Of a DNA stretch of 64,000 nucleotides, positions 1-8,207 are shown piece after piece; within the stretch, counting starts at the first letter, position 1, and the number at the start of each line of letters is the position of its first letter. This stretch comes from JBAYSY01 sp041675885 (GTDB taxonomy: Bacteria > Pseudomonadota > Alphaproteobacteria > Rhodobacterales > Rhodobacteraceae). Location of the stretch: the NCBI GenBank assembly GCA_041675885.1, contig JBAYSY010000005.1, positions 1-64,000 on the forward strand. Reading direction: 5' to 3'. The notes under the pieces are model-generated. The model did not search any database and was not told the origin of the DNA. It saw only the letters and a list, made by a program, of their open reading frames with translations. The position numbers were made by a program, and so were the translations under genes.

Positions 1-160
1 GCCGATCGCGGGGGGCCGCTGCAACGGTGGTGATCTGGCGGTTTATGGTGCCGCGTGCCCCGACGTATGTGCCCGTAGGAACGTTGCAGGAGCGGCCGCC
101 GTCGTGCCGAAGGCACGCCTCCGGCGTGACCCGGAGGTCGGCCGCCGCCCGGGCCGCTGG

Positions 161-179
161 CGCGCCTTGATTCCGGGCA
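161..179 (-). repeat. Dispersed intergenic repeat, copy A
   Basis: The 19-mer tgcccggaatcaaggcgcg (minus strand here) is identical to bases 3570-3588 on the plus strand. Both copies are followed by GC-rich sequence containing cggccgac. The window's first 215 bases hold nothing else that I recognise. Confidence 0.45.
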
Positions 180-215
180 TGAGAAGAGGATGCCCCCGGC
201 CCGCGCTTCCACCCG

Positions 216-1091
216 CTACCCGGCGAACTCCTCTCGCGCGTAGCCTTGCAGGAACAGCAGCGCCGTCAGGTCGCCGTGGTTGACGCGGATATCGCATTGC
301 GCCGCCACCACGGGCTTGGCGTGCAGCGCCACCCCCGCCCCCGCAAGCCCGAGCATCCCCAGGTCGTTGGCCCCGTCACCGACGGCGATGGCCTCGGCAG
401 GGGTGATCCCCAGCCGGGCGGCGACCTCCTCAAGCGCGGCGACCTTGGCGGCGCGGCCCAGGATCGGCTCCGCCACCTTGCCGGTCAGCCGCCCGCCCTT
501 GGCCAGCAGGGTGTTGGCGCGGTGTTCGTCGAAGCCCAGATGCCCGGCGACGACGGTGGTGAAGGCGGTGAACCCGCCCGAGACCAGCAGCGCGAACCCC
601 CCGGTCGCCCGCATGGTGGCCACCAGTTCGCGCCCGCCGGGGGTATAGGTGATGCGTTCCGCGATCACCTGCGGGATCACGCTTTCGGGCAGACCGGCAA
701 GCAGGGCGACCCGCTCGCGCAGCGCCGCCTCGAAGTCGAGTTCGCCGTTCATCGCCCGCGCGGTGATCCCCGCCACATGCGCGCCCACGCCCGCCATATC
801 GGCCAGTTCGTCGATACATTCCTGCCCGATCATGGTGCTGTCCATGTCGGCGATCAGCAACCGCTTGCGCCGGCCCTCGGCCGGCTGCACCGCAAGGTCG
901 ATACCAAGCGGCTGGAGCCCTTCCCAAACCTGCCAGAGGTTCCCGGGCCGGGCGGGCAGCGGAAACTCCGCCGCCACCCCGGGCCAGAGCCAGCGCACCT
1001 TCCCCCCGCCCCAGGCATTGCGCAGGCTTTCCACCGTGGCACGGTCGAGCCCGGGGCGGTCGGGAGCGGTGAGAAGCGTGGCGATGTGCAT
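216..1091 (-). CDS. serB: Phosphoserine phosphatase SerB
   Basis: Hydrolyses O-phosphoserine to serine, the last step of serine synthesis, in the cytoplasm. The 291-aa protein is the usual length. An N-terminal ACT-like part (about residues 1-70) precedes a HAD phosphatase domain. Motif I is ADMDST, with nucleophile Asp82 and acid Asp84. Motif II is LLVSGGF and motif III/IV is AVGDGANDLGM. The ATG at 1091 fits the conserved N-terminus MHIATLLTAPDRPGL. The sequence upstream of this start reappears, degraded, about 0.85 kb away (see the entry at 1889-2013). The gene stands alone on the minus strand; the serC/serA partners common in this group are not in view. Confidence 0.95.
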   Translation of the reverse strand: MHIATLLTAPDRPGLDRATVESLRNAWGGGKVRWLWPGVAAEFPLPARPGNLWQVWEGLQPLGIDLAVQPAEGRRKRLLIADMDSTMIGQECIDELADMAGVGAHVAGITARAMNGELDFEAALRERVALLAGLPESVIPQVIAERITYTPGGRELVATMRATGGFALLVSGGFTAFTTVVAGHLGFDEHRANTLLAKGGRLTGKVAEPILGRAAKVAALEEVAARLGITPAEAIAVGDGANDLGMLGLAGAGVALHAKPVVAAQCDIRVNHGDLTALLFLQGYAREEFAG

Positions 1092-1174
1092 CCGGGCTCC
1101 AACCTGTGTTCCGGGAGTGGCGCGGCGCGCAGCCGCCAGCGCCGCTTTAGCCGTATTTGTCGGCTTGTGCCAGT
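1041..1174 (-). repeat. serB 5'-end direct repeat, intact copy
   Basis: This segment covers the first codons of serB and about 85 bases upstream. It is matched by 1889-2013: the 42 bases ending at the serB start codon agree at about 33 positions, and both copies carry cgccgctttagccg 40-50 bases further upstream, followed by a shared tgtgccagt. Read on the minus strand, cggctaaagcggcg probably belongs to the serB promoter or leader. Confidence 0.7.
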
Positions 1175-1201
1175 CCAGCAGCTTGAGCGTCGGTCAAGGA
1201 G

Positions 1202-1600
1202 TCATTTACAGGGGAAGGCGAGACGAAGCGCATCAGCGACTAGGAAGCGTGAACTTTCATGTAGCCTCTGTGGGTTGTCGTCAAGAAACTTCAATATTAT
1301 TAGCGGCAGTTGCCCGCGCTGAACACCGTTTGGGATGCAGATCCTGTGAAGGTGTTCATTGATCTGTTTAGCTTCTTCGTAAGTATTTTCGTCTTCCGTT
1401 GTTAGGAGAATTGTCATGATTACCCCATAATCCATACCGTGGATGTAGCCGACGATGTAACCAATACATATGCCGTATAGTAATCCATTCTTGTCGGAGT
1501 TGCATTGCTCTTTTAGTTCCCTGCCTGAAACAGCCTCAGCGGGAGACAGAAGGCCAACCCACAGCAGCGCCACCGCCGCAATTATCGTAATCCGTTTCAT
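1202..1600 (-). CDS. Secreted Rap1a/Tai-like small protein
   Basis: The 132-aa protein has a clear signal peptide (MKRITIIAAVALLWVGLLSP, then AEA). The mature part carries paired cysteines and the pattern GICIGYIVGYIHG ... CIPNGV ... ALRLAFPC, which resembles the Rap1a/Tai domain. That domain is known from Serratia type VI immunity proteins, but most homologues are periplasmic proteins of unknown role. A strong ribosome site (GGGAGAGAGGG) lies just before the ATG. No type VI effector or secretion gene is nearby, so an immunity role is not supported here. The DNA is visibly less GC-rich than its surroundings and lies between serB and a degenerate copy of the serB 5' end, which suggests it was inserted. 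Confidence 0.65.
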   Translation of the reverse strand: MKRITIIAAVALLWVGLLSPAEAVSGRELKEQCNSDKNGLLYGICIGYIVGYIHGMDYGVIMTILLTTEDENTYEEAKQINEHLHRICIPNGVQRGQLPLIILKFLDDNPQRLHESSRFLVADALRLAFPCK

Positions 1601-2281
1601 CCCTCTCTCCCTTTTCCCTCACTAAACCACAGCACACCGCGAACCTCCAAGAGGGGACATAATGATTGACCGCCTGTCCTATAGCCCTGTCCGCGCGCTA
1701 AACGGGAATTGAAGCCCCATGCCGGGTGAGGATGCAAAGGAACATTCTCACGCTGGCGGCACTGCTTAGGTTGATCAGATGCGCCAATCCAGCGACTTAT
1801 GCAGGGCTGTGCATCGCGTCACGCCCGGACGTTGCGACCCCGCACACCGCAGTATTGGCGTATCCGAAGGAAACGCCAAATCTCGTGGGAGAGGCCGGGG
1901 CCGTCGGAAGCGGTGATCAGCATGGCAACATGCATGGGGATTTCCGGGCAGGGTTTCCGACAAAGAACAGGCCGCGCCGCTTTAGCCGCATTTCCCCGCC
2001 TGTGCCAGTGCCGGGGCGTTCCCCTTCGGCCTCTTTCAGCTTCAGCCCGTGATGTTCGGTCCGACGGCAGGCCCCGGCCAGCCTGCCGCGACCACACCTT
2101 GCCTCGCCCCGCATCCCGGTTGCAAAATCCGCCGCGACGGCTGAAACTCGTGCAAGGCCCCTTGTCATCATTTCCAGAAATACCCTCGGGGATCGCCATT
2201 GATTTCGCCATCGGTTCGGGAAACCGACGGCGATGGGGCAGACAGCCCCCGGCGCTCTCCACCTGTCCCGGACCCCGGATC
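1601..2281. other. Intergenic region between Rap1a-like gene and dinB
   Basis: Apart from the serB 5' remnant, this 680-base stretch shows no convincing gene. Open frames that run through it into dinB lack ribosome sites and have no family-like composition. The dinB promoter must lie in its right part, but no clear -35/-10 pair was recognised. Confidence 0.5.
1889..2013 (-). pseudogene. Decayed duplicate of serB 5' end and upstream region
   Basis: On the minus strand an ATG at 1935 opens a frame reading MHVAMLITASDGPGL, which parallels SerB residues 1-15 (MHIATLLTAPDRPGL). Similarity is lost by about residue 20 and the frame ends after 38 codons near 1819. Upstream similarity continues into cgccgctttagccg (1975-1988) and tgtgccagt. 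The copy is about 79% identical over its best 42 bases, so it is an old or foreign duplicate. With the true serB start it forms direct repeats around the low-GC gene at 1202-1600. Confidence 0.65.
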
Positions 2282-3541
2282 ATGCCCGCCCTCTGCCGCG
2301 ACTGCCTGAGCCCGTTCAACACCGCCCCCGCGCGCTGCCCTGTCTGCCGGGGGCCGCGCATCCTTGCACATCCCGAACTGTTCGCGCTGTCCATCGCCCA
2401 TATGGACTGCGATGCCTTCTACGCCAGCGTCGAAAAGCGCGACGACCCCACGCTGGCCGACCGGCCGGTGATCGTCGGCGGCGAGGGGCCGCGCGCCGTG
2501 GTTTCCACCTGCTGCTACGTGGCGCGGCTTTACGGCGTGCGTTCGGCGATGCCGATGTTCCAGGCGCTGCGGCTCTGCCCCGACCCGGTGGTGATCCGAC
2601 CACGGATGGAGGTCTATGCCACGGTCTCGCGCCGGATCCGGGCGATGATGACCGATCTCACCCCGGCGGTGGAGCCCTTGTCGCTCGACGAGGCGTTCCT
2701 CGATCTTACCGGCACCGAACGGCTGCACGGGGCGCCTGCGGCGGTGGTGCTGTTGCGTCTTGCCGCGCGGATCGAGGAGGAACTGGGCATCACCGTCTCG
2801 ATCGGGCTGTCGCACAACAAGTTCCTCGCCAAGATCGCCTCCGACCTCGACAAGCCGCGCGGCTTCGCGGTGGTGGGGCGGGCCGAGACGGCGGAATTCC
2901 TGCGCCATCGCCCGGTGCGGACGATCTGGGGCGTGGGGCAGGCGACGCAGGCCGCGCTGGAGGCCGAGGGGATCGGCACCATCGCCGACCTGTTGCGCCG
3001 CGACCGGCGCGAACTGGCGGCGCGGTTCGGCAAGATGGGCGACCGGCTGTGGCATCTGGCACGGGGGATCGACACCCGCAAGGTTCAGGCCGACGCGCCG
3101 GTCAAGTCGATCTCGCGCGAGACCACCTTCGATAGCGACACCGCCGATGCCGATGTGCTCGACGGCCATATCTGGCGGCTGGCCGAGGAGGTGTCGGACC
3201 GCGCCAAGGCCCGCGATCTGGCCGGGCGGGTGGTGACGCTGAAACTCAAGCGCACCGACCACCGGCTGCTGACCCGCCGGGTCAGCCTGCGCGATGCGAC
3301 CCAGATGGCCGACCGGATCTGGCGCGCCGCCCATGCGCTGGCGGCCGAGGCCCGCGATCCGGGGCCGTTCCGGCTGATCGGGGTCGGGCTTTCGGACCTG
3401 TGTCCGGCCGGAGGCGCCGACCGCACCGACGACATGCTCGACCCCGGCGCGGCGCGGCGGGCGGCGGCGGAACGCGCGACCGACGACATCCGCGCCCGCT
3501 TCGGCAAGGACGCGATCCGGCGCGGCCGGTCGCTGCGGTAG
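2282..3541 (+). CDS. dinB: DNA polymerase IV (Y-family, DinB)
   Basis: Error-prone translesion polymerase of 419 aa. A short N-terminal Cys cluster (CRDC ... CPVC) typical of alphaproteobacterial DinB precedes the palm. The catalytic motifs are HMDCDAFYASVE and SLDEAFLDL. The fingers and thumb follow (IGLSHNKFLAKIASDLDKP and an HhH-like GVGQATQAALEAEGI), then the little-finger domain. The ATG at 2282 was chosen because the Cys cluster starts there; the frame is open much further upstream but that part is not protein-like. A hairpin follows the stop directly. No lexA/imuB-type mutagenesis cassette is nearby, so it appears to be a stand-alone gene. Confidence 0.93.
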   Translation: MPALCRDCLSPFNTAPARCPVCRGPRILAHPELFALSIAHMDCDAFYASVEKRDDPTLADRPVIVGGEGPRAVVSTCCYVARLYGVRSAMPMFQALRLCPDPVVIRPRMEVYATVSRRIRAMMTDLTPAVEPLSLDEAFLDLTGTERLHGAPAAVVLLRLAARIEEELGITVSIGLSHNKFLAKIASDLDKPRGFAVVGRAETAEFLRHRPVRTIWGVGQATQAALEAEGIGTIADLLRRDRRELAARFGKMGDRLWHLARGIDTRKVQADAPVKSISRETTFDSDTADADVLDGHIWRLAEEVSDRAKARDLAGRVVTLKLKRTDHRLLTRRVSLRDATQMADRIWRAAHALAAEARDPGPFRLIGVGLSDLCPAGGADRTDDMLDPGAARRAAAERATDDIRARFGKDAIRRGRSLR

Positions 3542-3570
3542 GGGGTGGTGCGCTGAAGCGCACCCCCCTT
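3541..3570 (+). terminator. Hairpin after dinB
   Basis: The sequence forms GGGGGTG-GTGCGC, loop tgaa, GCGCAC-CCCCC with a two-base bulge, starting at the last base of the dinB stop codon. Only two T follow, so intrinsic termination would be weak. It may mainly protect the 3' end. Confidence 0.5.
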
Positions 3571-3643
3571 GCCCGGAATCAAGGCGCGGCACGCGCCGCC
3601 GGGCAGCGGCCGACCGCCCGGACGGGCGACCGCTGCCCTCTGT
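3565..3643 (+). repeat. Dispersed intergenic repeat, copy B
   Basis: It begins cccccttgcccggaa, contains the 19-mer shared with copy A, and ends near ccgctgccctctgtt. The left 15-mer and the right 15-mer both recur at 11611-11677 with different sequence between them. This looks like a small intergenic element with conserved ends. Confidence 0.45.
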
Positions 3644-3759
3644 TGTGACGGGAGATGGTGGGCAGCGGCCGGTGGACAATCTGCCCACCACCCGGGACGC
3701 CCTCGACAGCGGCGGCCGAACCTGCCAGCCTGCGCCGCATCAGGCAGGGAGGAACAGGC

Positions 3760-4725
3760 ATGACCGGCAGACCGGCACTTCTCATCACCCGCAAGCTTTC
3801 GCCCGAGGTCGAGGCGCGGGCGGCGCGGGATTACGACGTGACGCTGAATCCCGAAGACCGGGTGTTCACGAAAGAGGAACTCATCGCCGCCTGCCAGTCG
3901 GTCGATGCGGTGCTGCCCTGCCATTCGGAACATTTCAGCGCCGATGTGATCGCCGCCCTGCCGGACCGGCTGAAGGTGATCGCCAACCATTCCGTGGGCA
4001 CCGATCATGTCGATCTGGCCGCCGCGAAGGCCAGGGGCATCATCGTCACCAACACCCCGGACGTGCTGTCGAACGCCACCGCCGAGATCGCCATGCTCTG
4101 CATGCTGGGCGCCGCCCGGCGCGGGGCCGAGGGCGACCGGATGGTGCGCGAGGGGCGCTGGAACTTCTGGTCGCCCGCCTTCATGGTGGGCCGTCAGGTC
4201 ACCGGGAAACGTTTCGGCGTGCTGGGCATGGGCCGCGTGGGGCAGGTCGCGGCGGAACGCGCCCGCGGCTTCGGGATGGAAATCCATTACCACAACCGCC
4301 GCCCGCTGCCGCCGGAACTGGAAAAGGGCGCGGTGTTCCACGACACCGCCGAAAGCCTGATCGCCGCCTCCGATGTCCTGTCGCTGCATTGCCCCGCCAC
4401 GCCCGGGACCACCGGCATCCTCGACGCGCGGCGAATCGCCCTGCTGCCCGAGGGTGCGATCGTGGTGAATACCGCCCGTGGCGCGCTGATCGACGAACCG
4501 GCCCTGATCGCCGCGCTGAAAAGCGGCAAGGTCTTTGCCGCGGGTCTCGACGTCTATCGCGACGAGCCCGGCGGCAACCCGGAAATCGCCGCGCTCGACA
4601 ATGTTTTCCTGCTGCCGCACATCGGTTCGGCCACGTTCGAGACCCGGGTGGCGATGGGGAATCGGGCGCTCGACAACCTGGACGCGGTATTTTCGGGGGC
4701 CGAACCGGGCGACCGGGTGGCATGA
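3760..4725 (+). CDS. D-2-hydroxyacid dehydrogenase (glyoxylate/hydroxypyruvate reductase-like)
   Basis: NAD(P)-dependent reduction of a 2-oxoacid to a D-2-hydroxyacid in the cytoplasm; 321 aa, normal length. The nucleotide-binding site is VLGMGRVGQ. Substrate and catalytic residues lie in NTARGALID (Arg), the DEPGG segment (Glu) and LLPHIGSAT (His). NHSVGTDHVDL is the conserved N-terminal lid motif of D-glycerate dehydrogenase and glyoxylate reductase relatives. The start at 3760 has aggcagggagg upstream. It sits 143 bases before the TRAP operon on the same strand. TRAP transporters of this class often carry 2-oxoacids or hydroxyacids, so a shared substrate is plausible but unproven. Confidence 0.88.
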   Translation: MTGRPALLITRKLSPEVEARAARDYDVTLNPEDRVFTKEELIAACQSVDAVLPCHSEHFSADVIAALPDRLKVIANHSVGTDHVDLAAAKARGIIVTNTPDVLSNATAEIAMLCMLGAARRGAEGDRMVREGRWNFWSPAFMVGRQVTGKRFGVLGMGRVGQVAAERARGFGMEIHYHNRRPLPPELEKGAVFHDTAESLIAASDVLSLHCPATPGTTGILDARRIALLPEGAIVVNTARGALIDEPALIAALKSGKVFAAGLDVYRDEPGGNPEIAALDNVFLLPHIGSATFETRVAMGNRALDNLDAVFSGAEPGDRVA

Positions 4726-4753
4726 GAGGGGCGAAACGGGCTGATTGTATTCA

Positions 4754-4777
4754 GGGAACCCGCAAAATGAGGTTCCC
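4754..4777. terminator. Inverted repeat after the dehydrogenase gene
   Basis: Arms gggaacc (4754-4760) and ggttccc (4771-4777) flank a 10-base spacer. There is no T tract, so it may be a weak terminator or a second regulatory palindrome of the TRAP promoter. Confidence 0.3.
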
Positions 4778-4799
4778 GGTGCGATTTCCAGTTGCCCCG

Positions 4800-4832
4800 G
4801 CGATATTGGTGAGTAAAACTAACCAATATCGC
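4800..4832. promoter_or_regulatory. Palindromic operator candidate upstream of TRAP operon
   Basis: Perfect 11-base arms (gcgatattggt at 4800-4810, accaatatcgc at 4822-4832) surround an A-rich centre. Inside, agt and act extend the symmetry after one mismatch. It lies 37 bases before the start of the TRAP binding-protein gene in an unusually AT-rich patch. Size and symmetry fit a dimeric repressor site; no cognate regulator is adjacent. Confidence 0.5.
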
Positions 4833-4868
4833 GGAACAACGCGCGATCTGAACAAATGGGAGGAAAGC

Positions 4869-6008
4869 ATGACAGATACTGTGAAACCGGCGCTGTCGCG
4901 CCGCTCGTTCCTGCGCACCGGCGCCCTGGCCGGTGGTGCCGCTGTTGCAGGGTCGATGCTGGCCGCGCCGGCCGTTCTCGGTCAGGCCCCCGTGGTGCTC
5001 AAGATGCAGACGTCGTGGCCCGCGGGCGACATCTGGATGGACTTCGCGCGCGAATACGTCGCCCGCGTCGGCGAGATGTCCGGCGGCCGCATCCAGATCG
5101 ACCTGATGCCCGCCGGTGCGGTGGTCGGCGCCTTCCAGGTGATGGACGCGGTGCATGACGGCGTGATCGACGCCACCCATACCGTGCCGGTCTACTGGTA
5201 TGGCAAGCACAAGGCGGCCTCGTTCTTCGGCACCGGCCCGGTGTGGGGCGGTTCGGCCACGACGATGCTGGGCTGGTTCTACCAGGGCGGCGGCGCGGAG
5301 CTGTATCGCGAACTGACCCAGGATATCCTCGGGCTGGACGTTTACGGCTTCATGGGCTTCCCGATGCCGGCGCAGCCCTTCGGCTGGTTCAAGAACGAAG
5401 TGAACACCGTCACCGACATCACCGGCCTGAAGTACCGCACCGTGGGCCTTGCCGCCGACCTGCTGCAAAAGATGGGCATGGCGCTGTTCCAGCTTCCGGG
5501 CGGCGAGATCGTCCCGGCGATGGAGCGCGGCGTGATCGACGCGTTCGAGTTCAACAACCCCTCGTCGGACCTTCGCTTCGGCGCGCAGGACGTGGCCAAG
5601 AACTACTACCTGTCGTCCTACCACCAGGCGTCGGAAGCGTTCGAATTCGCCTTCAACAAGGACTTCTTCGACGATCTCGACGAAGACCTTCAGGCGATCC
5701 TGAAATACGGGGTGGAAGCGGCCTCGACCTCGAACACCGCGCTTGCGCTCAAGGAATACTCGTCCGACCTGCAAAGGCTGCAAAACGAGATGGGCGTCAC
5801 CGTTCACCGCACCTCGACCGAAATCCTCGCCGCCCAGCTCGCCGCCTGGGACGAGTTGATCGAGGAACTGGGCGAGGATCCGTTCATGGCGCGCATCATG
5901 GACAGCCAGCGCGCCTGGGTCGAGCAAGTCACCTACTTCGAGCTGATGGCCGCGCCCGATCTCGCGCTGGCCTACGACCATTACTTCCCCGGCAAGATGT
6001 CGCTCTGA
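4869..6008 (+). CDS. TRAP transporter substrate-binding protein (DctP family)
   Basis: Periplasmic solute receptor of 379 aa. It begins with a Tat-type leader: SRRSFLRTGA, then a hydrophobic run ending AAPAVLGQA. The mature protein shows a DctP fold: QTSWPAGD near the N-terminus, LKYRTVGLAADLLQKMG in the middle, and GGEIVPAMERGVIDAFEFN containing the ligand-contact region. The last two resemble 2-oxoacid-binding TakP-type receptors. Ribosome site gggagga precedes the ATG. It is first in a receptor, small-permease, large-permease order, and the gap after it holds a strong stem-loop, which would favour higher receptor expression. Substrate is inferred only: a 2-oxo- or hydroxy-carboxylate. Confidence 0.9.
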   Translation: MTDTVKPALSRRSFLRTGALAGGAAVAGSMLAAPAVLGQAPVVLKMQTSWPAGDIWMDFAREYVARVGEMSGGRIQIDLMPAGAVVGAFQVMDAVHDGVIDATHTVPVYWYGKHKAASFFGTGPVWGGSATTMLGWFYQGGGAELYRELTQDILGLDVYGFMGFPMPAQPFGWFKNEVNTVTDITGLKYRTVGLAADLLQKMGMALFQLPGGEIVPAMERGVIDAFEFNNPSSDLRFGAQDVAKNYYLSSYHQASEAFEFAFNKDFFDDLDEDLQAILKYGVEAASTSNTALALKEYSSDLQRLQNEMGVTVHRTSTEILAAQLAAWDELIEELGEDPFMARIMDSQRAWVEQVTYFELMAAPDLALAYDHYFPGKMSL

Positions 6009-6038
6009 CACCCGCCGCCGGAACGCAGTGATCGTGCG

Positions 6039-6069
6039 CCCCGGGCCGTGTCCTGAACGGTCCGGGGCA
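6039..6069 (+). promoter_or_regulatory. Intercistronic stem-loop after the receptor gene
   Basis: Arms gccccgggcc (6039-6048) and ggtccggggc (6060-6069) pair with one G-U and an 11-base loop, without a T tract. Such a stem between receptor and permease genes usually stabilises the upstream mRNA and attenuates downstream expression. Confidence 0.5.
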
Positions 6070-6092
6070 ACTGCACCCTCGAAGGGAACCCC

Positions 6093-6746
6093 TTGATGAT
6101 TTCCTACATCAACTTCGCCGACAATCTTTCGGCCTGGTTCGGCAAGGCTTTCAGCTGGCTCATCATCCTGATGACCGCGGGCATGAGCTATGAAGTCTTT
6201 GTCCGCTACCTGCTGAACACCCCCACCCCCTGGTCGCTCGATGTGTCCTTCATCATGTACGGGACGCTGTTCATGATGGGCGGGGCCTACACGCTGTCGC
6301 AGGGCGGGCATGTGCGGGGCGACTTCATCTATCGGCTCTGGCCCGCGCGGGCGCAGGCATGGGTCGATCTCGTGCTCTACATGTTCTTCTTCTTTCCGGG
6401 GGTGGTCGCGCTGATCTTCTCGGGGTGGAAATATTCCTCGCGCTCCTGGGGCTATGCCGAGGTTTCGGTCAACAGCCCGGCCGGGGTTCCGATCTACCAG
6501 TTCAAGAGTGTGCTGGTCGTGACGGGCATATTGCTGTTCATCCAGGGTATCGCGCAGATCTTCCGCTGCATCCTGTGTATCCGCGACGGATACTGGAGCG
6601 AGGCCGAGAAGGACGTCGAGGAAACCGAGGTCGCGCTGATGAAACAGGTGGCCGAGCAGGGCATCGACAAGGTGGCCCAGCTGGTCGCCAGCGAACCCGG
6701 CCATCAGAACAGCCCCGAGTCCCGCGACGTGTCGCGCAAGGACTGA
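6093..6746 (+). CDS. TRAP transporter small permease (DctQ family)
   Basis: Inner-membrane small subunit, 217 aa, with four predicted helices: around FGKAFSWLIILMTAGMSYEV, SFIMYGTLFMMGGAYTLS, VDLVLYMFFFFPGVVALIF and VLVVTGILLFIQGIAQ. It has the family feature of Trp and charged residues between helices 1 and 2 (TPTPWSLDV). A hydrophilic tail of about 50 residues follows. Two ATG codons are adjacent (6093 and 6096), behind gaaggga. It pairs with the large subunit that follows 42 bases later. Confidence 0.9.
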   Translation: MMISYINFADNLSAWFGKAFSWLIILMTAGMSYEVFVRYLLNTPTPWSLDVSFIMYGTLFMMGGAYTLSQGGHVRGDFIYRLWPARAQAWVDLVLYMFFFFPGVVALIFSGWKYSSRSWGYAEVSVNSPAGVPIYQFKSVLVVTGILLFIQGIAQIFRCILCIRDGYWSEAEKDVEETEVALMKQVAEQGIDKVAQLVASEPGHQNSPESRDVSRKD

Positions 6747-6788
6747 CACCGGCAGTCGCCGAACAACCGACAACTGGAGATCACACAC

Positions 6789-8207
6789 GTGACCGACCCC
6801 CAAGTTGCCATGGCGATGCTCGCCATCTTCATCATGCTGGTGTTTCTGGGCTTTCCCATTGCTTTCACGCTCATGGCGCTCGGCATCATCTTCGGATATT
6901 ACGCCTATTACGACCCCGGCCGGATGTGGCGCGCCTACAACCGGCTGACCGAGGACGCCGACTGGTGGAACTCGACGACACTATGGGTCGAAGGGTTCTA
7001 CAACAACCGCGTCTTCGACCTGTTCATAAACCAGACATACAACGTGATGTCGAACGAGGTGCTGACGGCGGTGCCGCTGTTCCTGTTCATGGGCTACGTC
7101 GTCGAGCGCGCGAACATCGTTGACCGTCTGTTCACCACCCTCAACCTTGCGGCGCGCAATATTCCCGGCTCTCTGGGGATCGCGGCGCTGATCACCTGCA
7201 CGCTGTTCGCCACGGCGACCGGCATCGTCGGCGCGGTGGTGGTGCTGATGGGGCTGCTCGCGTTCCCGGCCATGCTCAAGGCGCGCTACAGCCATTCCTT
7301 CGCCGCGGGCATCGTCTGCGCCGGGGGCACGCTGGGCATCCTGATCCCGCCCTCGATCATGCTGATCGTCTATGCGGCGACCTCGGGCGTGTCGATCGTG
7401 CGGCTTTACGCGGCGGCGATGCTGCCGGGGCTGACGCTGGTGGGATTCTACTTCATCTACATCCTCGGCCGGGCGATTCTGCAACCCTCGGTCGCACCCA
7501 AGCCAAAGCCCGGGGAACTGCCCCATGTGCCGATGCTGAAACTGCTGGGCATGATCGCAACCTCGTTCCTGCCGCTGGCGTTCCTGATCATGGCGGTGCT
7601 GGGTTCGATCCTGTTCGGCCTTGCGACGCCCACCGAGGCGGCAGCGATCGGCGCGCTGGGCGGGCTGGTGCTGGCGGCGGCCTACCGGGCGCTGACCTTC
7701 GAACGGCTGCGCGAAAGCGTCTATCTCACGGTGCGCACCTCGGCGATGGTCTGCTGGCTGTTCGTCGGCTCCTACACCTTCGCGTCGGTGTTCTCCTACC
7801 TCGGGGGCGAGCATCTGATCTCGGAATTCGTGCGCGGCCTCGACATGACGCCGGTGCAGTTCCTGATCATGGCCCAGATCATCATCTTCCTGCTGGGCTG
7901 GCCGCTGGAATGGTCGGAGATCATCATCATCTTCGTGCCGATCTTCCTTCCGCTGCTGCCGATGTTCGGCATCGACCCGCTGTTCTTCGGCATCCTGGTG
8001 GCGGTGAACCTTCAGACCTCGTTCCTGACACCGCCAATGGCCATGTCGGCCTATTACCTCAAGGGGGTGGCACCGGCCGAGGTCAAGCTGACCTCGATCT
8101 TCGCGGGCTCGCTTCCGTTCGTGGGGATGGTGTTCCTGACGATGGTGCTGCTCTACAACGTGCCGGGGATCGTGTATTACCTGCCGGATCTGCTCTATGG
8201 CCGGTAA
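6789..8207 (+). CDS. TRAP transporter large permease (DctM family)
   Basis: Membrane subunit of 472 aa that carries the Na+-driven transport path. It has about 12 hydrophobic segments and the family signatures GGTLGILIPPSIMLIVYA and TPTEAAAIGALG. It starts with GTG at 6789 behind ctggaga. An insertion of about 60 residues after the first helix (YYDPGRMWRAYNRLTED ... SNEVLTAVPLFLFMG) is typical of longer members that work with TakP-like receptors. The 3' end overlaps the amidase frame by 11 bases, suggesting coupled translation. Confidence 0.92.
   Translation: MTDPQVAMAMLAIFIMLVFLGFPIAFTLMALGIIFGYYAYYDPGRMWRAYNRLTEDADWWNSTTLWVEGFYNNRVFDLFINQTYNVMSNEVLTAVPLFLFMGYVVERANIVDRLFTTLNLAARNIPGSLGIAALITCTLFATATGIVGAVVVLMGLLAFPAMLKARYSHSFAAGIVCAGGTLGILIPPSIMLIVYAATSGVSIVRLYAAAMLPGLTLVGFYFIYILGRAILQPSVAPKPKPGELPHVPMLKLLGMIATSFLPLAFLIMAVLGSILFGLATPTEAAAIGALGGLVLAAAYRALTFERLRESVYLTVRTSAMVCWLFVGSYTFASVFSYLGGEHLISEFVRGLDMTPVQFLIMAQIIIFLLGWPLEWSEIIIIFVPIFLPLLPMFGIDPLFFGILVAVNLQTSFLTPPMAMSAYYLKGVAPAEVKLTSIFAGSLPFVGMVFLTMVLLYNVPGIVYYLPDLLYGR

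Noticed and set aside
1202..1600. Type VI secretion immunity gene
   Set aside because: Only the domain pattern fits. No effector, Hcp/VgrG or other type VI gene is near, so the functional label is not used.
1803..1817. Repeat gggctgtgcatcgcg shared with 26583-26597
   Set aside because: A single 15-16-base match in a 64-kb GC-rich window is expected by chance, and the flanks do not match.
1799..2281. N-terminal extension of dinB
   Set aside because: The frame is open, but the residues are Arg/Pro-rich shadow sequence overlapping the serB remnant. The conserved Cys cluster begins at 2282.
3645..4868. Fusion of upstream sequence to the TRAP receptor
   Set aside because: This frame is merely open through the dehydrogenase gene. 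The Tat leader and ribosome site place the start at 4869.
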